From contig CAKSQT010000086.1 of assembly GCA_934486755.1 (NCBI GenBank), positions 1-5,954 of the forward strand: DNA of 5,954 nt. Direction: 5' to 3'. The notes under the pieces were generated by a model. That model searched no databases. It was not told the origin of the DNA and worked only from the letters and a program-made list of their open reading frames with translations. Source of the DNA: an uncultured Eubacteriales bacterium (GTDB taxonomy: Bacteria; Bacillota; Clostridia; Oscillospirales; Acutalibacteraceae). Made by a program: the position numbers and the translations under genes. Shown here piece by piece: positions 1-5,954 of this stretch (the first letter of the stretch is position 1; every line of letters starts with the position of its first letter).

Positions 1-1194
1 GACTACGGTATGGAATACACCGTTTGCGACGGGGTTAAGATAAACTTTACCGACGCGGGACATTTGCTCGGCTCGTCGAGCATAAGCGTTACCGTCACCG
101 AGGACGGCAAGACCGAAACGATAGTATTTTCGGGCGACCTCGGCAACATTGACCGACCGCTTATACGCGATCCGAGTCAGCCGAAATATGCCGATTATGT
201 AATAATAGAATCAACCTACGGCAACAGGCTGCACGGGGCGCGTCCCGATTACGTTACACAGCTTACGCGCATAATACAGGAAACGCTTGACAGAGGCGGC
301 AATGTTGTTATCCCCTCGTTTGCGGTGGGCAGAACACAGGAGCTTTTGTATCTGATAAGAATAATAAAGGAAAAAGGGCTTATCAAAGGCCACGGGAATT
401 TCCCTGTTTATGTGGACAGCCCGCTCGCGGTTGAAGCAACCGAAATATACAGCTGCGGTATGCGCGATTATTACGACAGCGAGACTCTTGAACTGCTTGA
501 CAAGGGCATAGACCCGATAAAATTCCCCGGTCTTAACGTATCCGTCACCAGCAATGATTCGGTAAACATAAATAACGATAAGACCCCGAAAATAATCCTT
601 TCGGCAAGCGGAATGTGCGAAGCGGGAAGAATACGCCATCATTTAAAGCACAATTTATGGCGTGAAGAATGTACCGTGCTGTTTGTCGGCTATCAGGCGG
701 AGGGTACTCTCGGGCGCAGTATCGTAAACGGTGCCGACACGGTAAAGCTGTTCGGCGAGGAAGTAAAGGTTCGCGCGCACATAGAGCAAATGGAGGGTAT
801 CAGCGGTCACGCGGATATGAACATACTGCTCTCGTGGCTTGACGGATTTGAACACAAGCCGAAAAAAGTATTTGTCAACCACGGGGACGACGCGGTGTGC
901 GACGAGTTTGCCGAAACGGTAACAGAAAGGCTAAACATAGACGCAACCGCTCCCTACAACGGTGCGCGTTACGATCTGCTTACAGGCGAATGTGAATTCA
1001 AAGGGAATACCGAAAGAATACGCGAAAGGGTTTCTGTCCCGACACAGCACAGGGAATCAAGCGCGTTTGGAAGACTTTTATCGGCTGGAAGACGGCTTAT
1101 GTCGATTATCGACAGCTACCGTCAGTGCGCCAACAAGGACATAGCAAAATTTGCCGACCAGATAATTGCGCTTTGCAACAAGTGGGAACGGTGA
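1..1194 (+). CDS. MBL-fold/beta-CASP RNA-processing metallo-hydrolase (RNase, YSH1/COG1236-like), 5'-truncated by window edge
   Basis: The frame is open from base 1 (DYG precedes the first ATG at 10), so the N-terminus lies outside the window and that ATG is probably internal. What remains (397 codons) carries the second half of a metallo-beta-lactamase domain: GHLLGS with its metal-ligand His at 61-63, and SGDLG with Asp at 136-138. The beta-CASP insert and its motifs follow: A, ESTYG (Glu at 208-210); B, SASGMCEAGRIRHH (His at 637-642); and C, SGHAD (His at 808-810). The C-terminal RNA-specificity segment contains VNHGDD, and the protein ends in a helical tail. The HxHxDH motif expected in the family must lie upstream; I estimate roughly 140 residues are missing. 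Relatives are zinc-dependent cytoplasmic RNA endo- or exonucleases, so an RNA substrate is likely but the specific target is unknown. A His at motif C is typical of the RNA-acting rather than the DNA-acting branch. A strong terminator closes the gene 37 nt after its stop. Confidence 0.9.
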   Translation, partial: DYGMEYTVCDGVKINFTDAGHLLGSSSISVTVTEDGKTETIVFSGDLGNIDRPLIRDPSQPKYADYVIIESTYGNRLHGARPDYVTQLTRIIQETLDRGGNVVIPSFAVGRTQELLYLIRIIKEKGLIKGHGNFPVYVDSPLAVEATEIYSCGMRDYYDSETLELLDKGIDPIKFPGLNVSVTSNDSVNINNDKTPKIILSASGMCEAGRIRHHLKHNLWREECTVLFVGYQAEGTLGRSIVNGADTVKLFGEEVKVRAHIEQMEGISGHADMNILLSWLDGFEHKPKKVFVNHGDDAVCDEFAETVTERLNIDATAPYNGARYDLLTGECEFKGNTERIRERVSVPTQHRESSAFGRLLSAGRRLMSIIDSYRQCANKDIAKFADQIIALCNKWER

Positions 1195-1230
1195 ACCATT
1201 GTATTCTGTTTTAAAAATATTTTGAATTGC

Positions 1231-1263
1231 GGGCGGCTGTTTCAATACAGCCGCTCATTTTTT
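1231..1263 (+). terminator. Rho-independent terminator after the MBL/beta-CASP gene
   Basis: A 10-bp inverted repeat (GGGCGGCTGT at 1231-1240 with ACAGCCGCTC at 1247-1256, one G-U pair) flanks a 6-nt loop, TTCAAT. One A and then six T residues (1258-1263) follow. It starts 37 nt after the upstream stop codon and lies 23 nt before the promoter of the next unit, so it separates the two transcription units. Confidence 0.93.
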
Positions 1264-1285
1264 ACATATTGTTCAAAATTTATGC

Positions 1286-1314
1286 GTGACATAGGACACT
1301 AAAAATGGTATAAT
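1286..1314 (+). promoter_or_regulatory. Housekeeping sigma (SigA/sigma70-type) promoter for the polA unit, extended -10
   Basis: The -35 element is GTGACA (1286-1291), a 5/6 match to TTGACA. The spacer is exactly 17 bp. The -10 is a perfect TATAAT (1309-1314), preceded by TG at 1306-1307, which makes an extended -10 (TGnTATAAT). Transcription should begin near 1320-1322, giving a leader of about 56 nt before the TTG start of polA. I see no clear operator or LexA-like palindrome here, so expression looks constitutive. Confidence 0.88.
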
Positions 1315-1363
1315 TTATTATGTATAAATATGCCGAGCGTCAGACCCCGCAAAATCGGCTTTT

Positions 1364-1368
1364 GGGAG
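1364..1368 (+). promoter_or_regulatory. Ribosome binding site that fixes the polA start
   Basis: GGGAG at 1364-1368 lies 8 nt before the TTG at 1377-1379, a proper Shine-Dalgarno distance. The in-frame ATG at 1320 has no such site, because the bases before it are the -10 region. This site therefore favours TTG 1377 as the true start. Confidence 0.85.
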
Positions 1369-1376
1369 TTGTAATC

Positions 1377-3911
1377 TTGAAACTGCTTGCTATTGACGGA
1401 AACAGTATAATAAACCGCGCCTTTTACGGAATAAAGCTGCTAACCACCAAGGACGGAACATATACAAACGGTGTTTACGGCTTTATAAACATTCTCAACA
1501 AATTGCGCGAGCTTGAAAATCCCGACGGTATAGCCGTTGCTTTTGACCTTAGAAAACCCACGTTTCGCCACCTTAAATACGACGCTTACAAAGCGGGAAG
1601 AAAAGGTATGCCAGACGAGCTTGCCTCACAGATGCCTATACTCAAAGAATGGCTTACGCTCGCGGGATACGCCTGTGTTGAATGCGAGGGCTACGAGGCG
1701 GACGACATTCTCGGTACCCTTGCCGCCGCCTGTGAAAGTTCTGGCAACGAATGTGTTATAGCAACAGGCGACCGTGATTCGTTACAGCTTATTTCCGACA
1801 GCACGCGGGTTCTGCTTACCGCTACAAAAATGGGCAGACCCGAGGTAATTAATTACGACAAGGCGGCGCTGTATGAAAGATACGGTCTTACCCCCGACGA
1901 AATGATAGAACTCAAAAGCCTTATGGGCGATTCGTCTGACAATATTCCAGGCGTTGCGGGCGTAGGCGAAAAAACCGCCGCAGATCTCATTTCAAGGTAT
2001 CACAGTATAGATTACATTTACGATAATATAGATGCAATTGAAGTTAAGGACGGCGTTCGCAAAAAACTTATTGCGGGAAAGGACAGCGCGTATTTAAGCC
2101 GAGAACTCGGGACGATATGCAAAACGGCTCCGATAGATACCGTTATTGAAAACTATAAATCAAGACAGCGCGACGAGGAGGGACTCGCCCGTCTTATGAC
2201 CTCGCTTGAATTTTTCAAGCTGATGGAAAAAATGAACATCTCGCCAAGCGTTCATTCTCACGAAAACAGTGCCGAAGCCGAAGTAATAAGGACGTTCGCC
2301 ATTTGTGACAAAGAAAACTTAAAGCCTGACGGAAAGACGGACATTTACAGCGAGAACGGCGAATATTATGCCGTAAGCGGCGACCGCGTATGCAAATGTG
2401 ATGTCGATTTTGCAAAACAGTTACTTGAAAATGCCGACATTGAAAAGCGCGTTTACGACAGCAAGAAGATAAAGAAGCTCTTCCCTAACGCCGACGGAAT
2501 TGTTTTTGACGTTTCGCTTGCGGGTTATCTTTGCAACCCGTCTTCATCCTCATACTCTGTCGAACGGCTCACGCAGGAGTATTGCGTATCTGAGCCGAAG
2601 CTGTCCGAAAACGCCGACGCGGGTTTAAAGAACGCCTGCGCTTTTTCGATGTTATGCGATACCCTTACGAACGAGCTTAAAAGCACAGGACAGTATGAGC
2701 TTTTAACATCAATAGAAATTCCGCTGGCATTGGTGCTTGCCGAAATGGAAACGACAGGTTTTTTGGTGGATTGCGGCGGATTAAAGAATATGAACAGCGA
2801 GCTTGAACAGCGCATAAACGTTATAAGCAAAGAAATATTTGACCTTGTCGGATATGAATTTAACTTAAATTCCCCGAAGCAGTTGGGGGTAGCTCTGTTT
2901 GAAAAACTCGGACTGCCCGCAAAGAAGAAAACAAAAAGCGGTTACAGCACAAAGGCAGAGGTTTTGGAGGAATTGCGTTACGCTCACCCTGCGGTGGGGC
3001 TTCTGCTTGAATACCGCCAGCTTGCCAAGCTGAAATCGACCTACTGCGAGGGTCTGCAAGCCGCGGTTGCCGACGACGGACGTATCCACACGACCTTCAA
3101 TCAGACCGAAACGCGCACGGGCAGAATAAGCTCGCTTGAACCGAATCTGCAAAACATTCCCGTCCGCACCGAGGAGGGCAAGCGTTTAAGAGAATACTTT
3201 ACCGCTCCCGACGGCTGTGTTTTATGCGATGCGGACTATTCGCAAATCGAGCTTCGCGTTCTTGCAAGCATAGCGCACGACGAAAATATGATAAACGCTT
3301 TCAACAGCGGCGTTGATATACACACCCTTACGGCGTCACAGGTTTTCGGAATGCCTGTCGATATGGTAACTCCGCTTATGAGGAGCAGAGCCAAGGCAGT
3401 CAACTTCGGAATAGTTTACGGCATAGGCGCGTTCTCGCTTTCAAAGGACATCGGCGTTTCCCGCAAGGAAGCCGACGCTTACATCAAAGGCTATCTTGCA
3501 ACCTACCCCGAGGTAGCGAAATATATGGACAACGTGATTACAGAAGCCAAGCAAAACGGATATGTTACAACTCTTTTCGGAAGACGGCGTTATCTGCCCG
3601 AGCTTTCCTCGTCAAACGCAATGCTGCGCGCATTCGGCGAACGCGTTGCAAGAAACGCACCGATACAAGGCACCGCCGCCGACATAATTAAAATAGCTAT
3701 GATAAGGGTTTCCGACAGGCTTAAAAGAGAAATTCCGTCGGCAAGGCTTATTTTGCAGGTACACGACGAGCTTATTGCCGAGTGCGAGGAAAAGGACGCC
3801 GACGCAGTCTGCAAAATATTGACCGAAGAAATGGAAAACTCCGCGGAAATGGCTGTAAAACTGACCGCCGACGCGCACTACGGTAAGACGTGGCTTGAAG
3901 CAAAAGGATAA
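1377..3911 (+). CDS. polA: DNA polymerase I, 5' nuclease plus polymerase, inactive 3'-5' exonuclease domain
   Basis: Template-directed DNA polymerase with 5' flap nuclease, used for Okazaki primer removal and repair gap filling. I start it at TTG 1377 (844 aa, beginning MKLLAIDGNS); in-frame ATG 1320 coincides with the expected transcription start and lacks a ribosome binding site. Residues 1 to about 285 are the 5' nuclease, with acidic metal-site motifs EADDILG (D109, D110), GDRDS (D132, D134) and GDSSDNIPG (D185, D188). Residues of about 290-440 are a shrunken 3'-5' exonuclease fold. The DTE motif is not recognisable, the Exo II position reads DSKKIKK, and no Exo III Tyr/Asp pair is seen, so proofreading is probably absent, as known for Bacillus-type Pol I. 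From about 440 comes the polymerase: TGRISSLEPNLQNIP, motif A DYSQIELR (D620), O helix with R669, K673, F677 and Y681, and motif C VHDEL (D797, E798). Phe at 677 is the usual residue in E. coli-type Pol I. It is the first gene of its unit; the next starts 3 nt after the stop. Confidence 0.97.
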   Translation: MKLLAIDGNSIINRAFYGIKLLTTKDGTYTNGVYGFINILNKLRELENPDGIAVAFDLRKPTFRHLKYDAYKAGRKGMPDELASQMPILKEWLTLAGYACVECEGYEADDILGTLAAACESSGNECVIATGDRDSLQLISDSTRVLLTATKMGRPEVINYDKAALYERYGLTPDEMIELKSLMGDSSDNIPGVAGVGEKTAADLISRYHSIDYIYDNIDAIEVKDGVRKKLIAGKDSAYLSRELGTICKTAPIDTVIENYKSRQRDEEGLARLMTSLEFFKLMEKMNISPSVHSHENSAEAEVIRTFAICDKENLKPDGKTDIYSENGEYYAVSGDRVCKCDVDFAKQLLENADIEKRVYDSKKIKKLFPNADGIVFDVSLAGYLCNPSSSSYSVERLTQEYCVSEPKLSENADAGLKNACAFSMLCDTLTNELKSTGQYELLTSIEIPLALVLAEMETTGFLVDCGGLKNMNSELEQRINVISKEIFDLVGYEFNLNSPKQLGVALFEKLGLPAKKKTKSGYSTKAEVLEELRYAHPAVGLLLEYRQLAKLKSTYCEGLQAAVADDGRIHTTFNQTETRTGRISSLEPNLQNIPVRTEEGKRLREYFTAPDGCVLCDADYSQIELRVLASIAHDENMINAFNSGVDIHTLTASQVFGMPVDMVTPLMRSRAKAVNFGIVYGIGAFSLSKDIGVSRKEADAYIKGYLATYPEVAKYMDNVITEAKQNGYVTTLFGRRRYLPELSSSNAMLRAFGERVARNAPIQGTAADIIKIAMIRVSDRLKREIPSARLILQVHDELIAECEEKDADAVCKILTEEMENSAEMAVKLTADAHYGKTWLEAKG
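3903..3908 (+). promoter_or_regulatory. Ribosome binding site of the phosphatase-RimI gene, inside the polA 3' end
   Basis: AAAGGA at 3903-3908 lies 6 nt before ATG 3915 and overlaps the last codons of polA, whose stop is 3909-3911. The arrangement supports co-transcription and possible translational coupling with polA. Confidence 0.8.
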
Positions 3912-3914
3912 TAT

Positions 3915-4787
3915 ATGAATATTTTGTTTATATGCACGGGAAATACCTGCCGCAGTCCTATGGCACAGGGAATATTAAAATCAAAAAAAATTGCGTGGCT
4001 CAATACCGAAAGCCGAGGGATATGCGCGGATAATTCTCCGCCTTGCTACAATGCGGTTGCCGCAATGAACGAGATCGGAATTGATATTTCAGACCACATA
4101 TCTTCTCAGCTTACCGCCGCCGACATATCGTGGGCAGACAAAATACTGTGTCTTTCTCAAAACCATTTGCAAACACTAAACGACTGCGGAATAAAGGGCA
4201 AAAACATCAGTGTTCTGGCAGGCGGTATTCCCGACCCGTTCGGCGGAGATTTGGAAACCTACCGCACGTGCCGTGATAAAATCTCACAGGCGATAGACCG
4301 CCTTTTTGAGGACGGATTTTTCAGTGATTTTACGGTATCCGAAATAGAGCCGAGAAATATTGAGGCAGTCGCAAAGCTCGAAAAGGAATGTTTTTCCGAG
4401 CCTTGGTCTGCCGCCGCGATAACCGAATCAATAAATCACGGCACCTTATTTTTTGTGGCGGAAAACGGCGAAGACGTTATGGGATATATCGGTCTTAACG
4501 CAGTTGCCGACGAATGTTACATAACCAACATTGCGGTTTTCCCCGATTACAGAAGGCGTGGCGTAGCAACGGCGCTTTTAAATAAGGCAATATCATACTG
4601 CAAGTCGGCAAATTTGAGCTTTATTTCGCTTGAAGTGCGTGCCTCCAATAATGCCGCCATTGATTTATATGTTAAAAACGGATTTATAAAAGAGGGCGAA
4701 AGACGGGATTTTTACCGTTTCCCTAAGGAAAATGCATTTATTATGACAAGAAGGTTTAATTACGACAATGAAAATACTAAGCATTGA
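3915..4787 (+). CDS. rimI: Fusion: low-molecular-weight (YwlE-like) protein phosphatase + RimI-type ribosomal protein S18 N-acetyltransferase
   Basis: One 290-aa protein with two complete enzymes. Residues 1 to about 135 are a low-molecular-weight phosphatase: the P-loop CTGNTCRS has nucleophile C7 and R13, and the general-acid motif DPFGG has D107. Thr at 11 and the DPFGG context resemble B. subtilis YwlE, a protein-arginine phosphatase, rather than a generic tyrosine phosphatase; the substrate is inferred only. Residues of about 139-281 are a GNAT acetyltransferase of the RimI type. They show EPWS (162-165), ITNIAVFPDYRRRGVA with the acetyl-CoA loop R213-x-x-G216-x-A218, and LEVRASN-x(5)-LY-x(3)-GF. 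E240 and Y252 match the catalytic Glu/Tyr of enterobacterial RimI. RimI acetylates the N-terminal Ala of ribosomal protein S18. No ATG, GTG or TTG occurs in frame between codons 114 and 180, so the second domain has no start of its own. The gene begins 3 nt after polA and overlaps tsaD by 20 nt. Both domains look intact; acetylation of S18 by a fused RimI is inferred. Confidence 0.92.
   Translation: MNILFICTGNTCRSPMAQGILKSKKIAWLNTESRGICADNSPPCYNAVAAMNEIGIDISDHISSQLTAADISWADKILCLSQNHLQTLNDCGIKGKNISVLAGGIPDPFGGDLETYRTCRDKISQAIDRLFEDGFFSDFTVSEIEPRNIEAVAKLEKECFSEPWSAAAITESINHGTLFFVAENGEDVMGYIGLNAVADECYITNIAVFPDYRRRGVATALLNKAISYCKSANLSFISLEVRASNNAAIDLYVKNGFIKEGERRDFYRFPKENAFIMTRRFNYDNENTKH
4748..4754 (+). 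promoter_or_regulatory. Probable ribosome binding site of tsaD, inside the upstream gene
   Basis: AAGAAGG at 4748-4754 is the best purine-rich match upstream of ATG 4768. Its 13-nt distance is long. With the 20-nt gene overlap, initiation may rely partly on ribosomes finishing the phosphatase-RimI gene. Confidence 0.5.
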
Positions 4788-5775
4788 AAGCTCGTGTGAC
4801 GAAACATCTGCCGCCGTCTGCGACGAACGCAGCGTGCTGTCAAACATAGTTGCAACACAAATAGCGGAGCATCGTATTTACGGCGGAGTTGTTCCCGAAA
4901 TAGCGTCGCGCCGCCACACCGAGGCGATTTCCGCCGTATGCGACCAAGCGCTGAGAGAGGCAGGCTTAAACTACCGCGATATTGATGCGGTAGCCGTCAC
5001 CTTTGCGCCGGGTCTTATAGGCGCTTTGCTTGTGGGCGTGAACTTTGCAAAGGGTCTTGCGCTGTCGCTCGGAGTACCGCTGATACCCGTTCATCATCTG
5101 CGTTCGCATATAGCGGCAAATTATATTGACAATAAGGAACTCAAACCGCCGTTCCTTTGCCTGCTCGTATCGGGCGGCAACACCGTTATAGCCGAGGTTG
5201 CGGATTACACCAAGTTTAAAATAATAGGCGCCACGCGCGACGACGCGGCGGGCGAATGTTTTGACAAAACCGCGCGCGCTATGGGTCTTCCCTATCCGGG
5301 CGGAGTTACGCTTGACAAAATTGCGGGCAAAGCCGATACGGAAAAATATCCTCTGCCTCACCCAAAAGTCAATTCGGGTGAATTTGATTTCAGCTTTTCG
5401 GGTCTTAAAACCGCCGTTATAAACCTCATTCACAACAGCGAACAAAAGGGCGTTGAAATTGACGTTCCAACCGTTGCGGCAACCGTTAGACAACGCGTTT
5501 GCGATATGCTTATCGACAATACTTTAAAGGCCGCCGAAAAATACGGTTACAAAACAATCGCCGTAGCAGGCGGAGTATCCGCCAACAGCGAACTGCGCTC
5601 GCGAATGGACCTTGAATGTAAAAAGAGAGGTTACCGTCTGTTTTACCCGCAGTTGAAATACTGCGGCGACAATGCCGCTATGGTCGGAGTTCAGGCTTTC
5701 TATGAATATAAGGACGGCAACACATCCGATATGTCGCTTAACGCCGCGGCAACATTACCTATTGATTACAGATAG
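4768..5775 (+). CDS. tsaD: tRNA N6-adenosine threonylcarbamoyltransferase TsaD (Kae1/Gcp/YgjD family)
   Basis: Transfers the threonylcarbamoyl group from threonylcarbamoyl-AMP to N6 of A37 in tRNAs reading ANN codons (t6A), acting in the cytoplasm with TsaB and TsaE; the intermediate is made by TsaC/Sua5. At 335 aa it is full length for a bacterial TsaD. Seen in the sequence are the ASKHA-fold start IESSCDETSAAV, the segment GGVVPEIASRRH, and metal ligands H110 and H114 (in HHLRSH) and D301 (in CGDNAAM). Also seen are SGGN for the nucleotide-site loop, DDAAGECFDKTARAMGLPYPGG, FSFSGLKTA, and AGGVSANSELR. Two small departures from the textbook motifs are HLRSH where many members have HxEGH, and SGGN where SGGH is common; the metal ligands themselves are kept. 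The start at ATG 4768 gives the family-typical MKILSIESSCDET. The gene overlaps the phosphatase-RimI gene by 20 nt, and a rimI-tsaD pairing is common in Firmicutes. tsaB, tsaE and tsaC are not in this window. Confidence 0.97.
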   Translation: MKILSIESSCDETSAAVCDERSVLSNIVATQIAEHRIYGGVVPEIASRRHTEAISAVCDQALREAGLNYRDIDAVAVTFAPGLIGALLVGVNFAKGLALSLGVPLIPVHHLRSHIAANYIDNKELKPPFLCLLVSGGNTVIAEVADYTKFKIIGATRDDAAGECFDKTARAMGLPYPGGVTLDKIAGKADTEKYPLPHPKVNSGEFDFSFSGLKTAVINLIHNSEQKGVEIDVPTVAATVRQRVCDMLIDNTLKAAEKYGYKTIAVAGGVSANSELRSRMDLECKKRGYRLFYPQLKYCGDNAAMVGVQAFYEYKDGNTSDMSLNAAATLPIDYR

Positions 5776-5781
5776 ATTTAC

Positions 5782-5788
5782 AAGGGAG
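5782..5788 (+). promoter_or_regulatory. Ribosome binding site of the lipid kinase gene
   Basis: AAGGGAG at 5782-5788 lies 6 nt before ATG 5795, in the 19-nt gap after the tsaD stop. It is a strong Shine-Dalgarno match. There is no room for a terminator in the gap, so the next gene is probably in the same transcript. Confidence 0.85.
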
Positions 5789-5794
5789 ATAATT

Positions 5795-5954
5795 ATGGAA
5801 AATAAAAATCTTTTACTTATAGTTAATCCTTGCTCGGGAAAAGCAAAAATGCGCACGGAATTGCTGAGGGTGGTTGAAATACTTTCGGCGGGGGGTTATA
5901 ATGTAACGGTATACCCCACTAAGGAACGCGGAGACGCGACAGAAAAGGTTAAAT
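5795..5954 (+). CDS. Diacylglycerol kinase (DagK)-family lipid kinase, N-terminal fragment cut by window edge
   Basis: Fifty-three codons are present, starting MENKNLLLIVNPCSGKAK, and the frame is still open at the window end. The N-terminal hydrophobic strand leading into NPxSGK is the nucleotide-binding signature of the DagK/YegS/sphingosine kinase catalytic domain. The pattern GGYNVTVYPTKERGDATE about 25 residues on is typical of the same domain. Members phosphorylate diacylglycerol or related lipids at the membrane face using ATP. The family members I have in mind are about 300 aa, so most of the gene is missing here. The GGDGT motif that would confirm the kinase should lie just beyond the window. 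The exact lipid substrate cannot be told from this fragment. Confidence 0.82.
   Translation, partial: MENKNLLLIVNPCSGKAKMRTELLRVVEILSAGGYNVTVYPTKERGDATEKVK

Noticed and set aside
211..642. Minus-strand open frame of 143 codons inside the MBL/beta-CASP gene
   Set aside because: It lies wholly opposite a well-supported coding region with recognisable motifs, has no recognisable domain, and has basic/aromatic-rich composition typical of antisense shadows.
1269..1274. TTGTTC as a -35 element for the polA promoter
   Set aside because: It is 34 nt from the TATAAT box, too far for a normal spacer. GTGACA at exactly 17 bp fits much better.
1320..1376. ATG 1320 as the polA start (19 extra residues)
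   Set aside because: It falls at the predicted transcription start, immediately after the -10 box, with no ribosome binding site. The extension does not resemble a Pol I N-terminus.
1264..1376. A LexA/SOS operator or riboswitch in front of polA
   Set aside because: I found no GAAC-N4-GTTC-type palindrome. The leader after the transcription start is only about 56 nt, with no evident stable hairpin or terminator-antiterminator pair.
4310..4345. A frameshift or missed stop joining two separate genes at the phosphatase-RimI junction
   Set aside because: The frame is continuous, the RimI part has no start codon or ribosome binding site nearby, and both domains are complete on either side, so a real fusion is the simpler reading. 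A sequencing error cannot be fully excluded from the sequence alone.
4966..5493. Minus-strand open frame of 175 codons opposite tsaD
   Set aside because: It lies entirely within conserved tsaD coding sequence. The product is rich in Arg, Phe and Tyr with no domain I recognise, consistent with a codon-bias artefact.

Overview
The window is ordinary chromosomal housekeeping DNA, most likely from a Clostridia-type Firmicute of moderate GC content. An Oscillospirales/Ruminococcaceae-like gut anaerobe is my guess, from protein style only. The supporting signs are strong purine-rich ribosome binding sites (GGGAG, AAAGGA, AAGGGAG), a TTG start codon, a DNA polymerase I whose 3'-5' exonuclease residues have decayed, and a YwlE-like phosphatase. 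All genes are on the + strand and almost all of the sequence is coding. I see no mobile elements, tRNA or rRNA genes, CRISPR arrays or long repeats.

Layout. Bases 1-1194 are the 3' part of a metallo-beta-lactamase/beta-CASP RNase-like gene whose N-terminus lies upstream of the window. The gap at 1195-1376 separates two transcription units. It holds a clear rho-independent terminator (1231-1263), then a near-consensus housekeeping promoter with an extended -10 (1286-1314) and a leader of about 56 nt. A second, tightly packed unit follows: polA (1377-3911, from a TTG start), a single gene fusing a low-molecular-weight phosphatase to a RimI-type acetyltransferase (3915-4787), tsaD (4768-5775, overlapping the fusion by 20 nt), and the first 53 codons of a diacylglycerol-kinase-family lipid kinase (5795 to the window end). 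Spacings of 3, -20 and 19 nt, with no visible internal terminator, suggest one transcript.

How the genes relate. PolA does gap repair and Okazaki-fragment maturation. TsaD completes the tRNA t6A37 modification, and RimI acetylates ribosomal protein S18; rimI and tsaD are classic neighbours in Firmicutes. The phosphatase half carries the loop signature seen in the protein-arginine phosphatase YwlE. The most unusual points are the phosphatase-RimI fusion and its place between polA and tsaD, where tsaE and tsaB would commonly be found. The sequence also shows that the longest reading frame for polA overstates its N-terminus by 19 residues. I do not see evidence for a wholly new biological system here.
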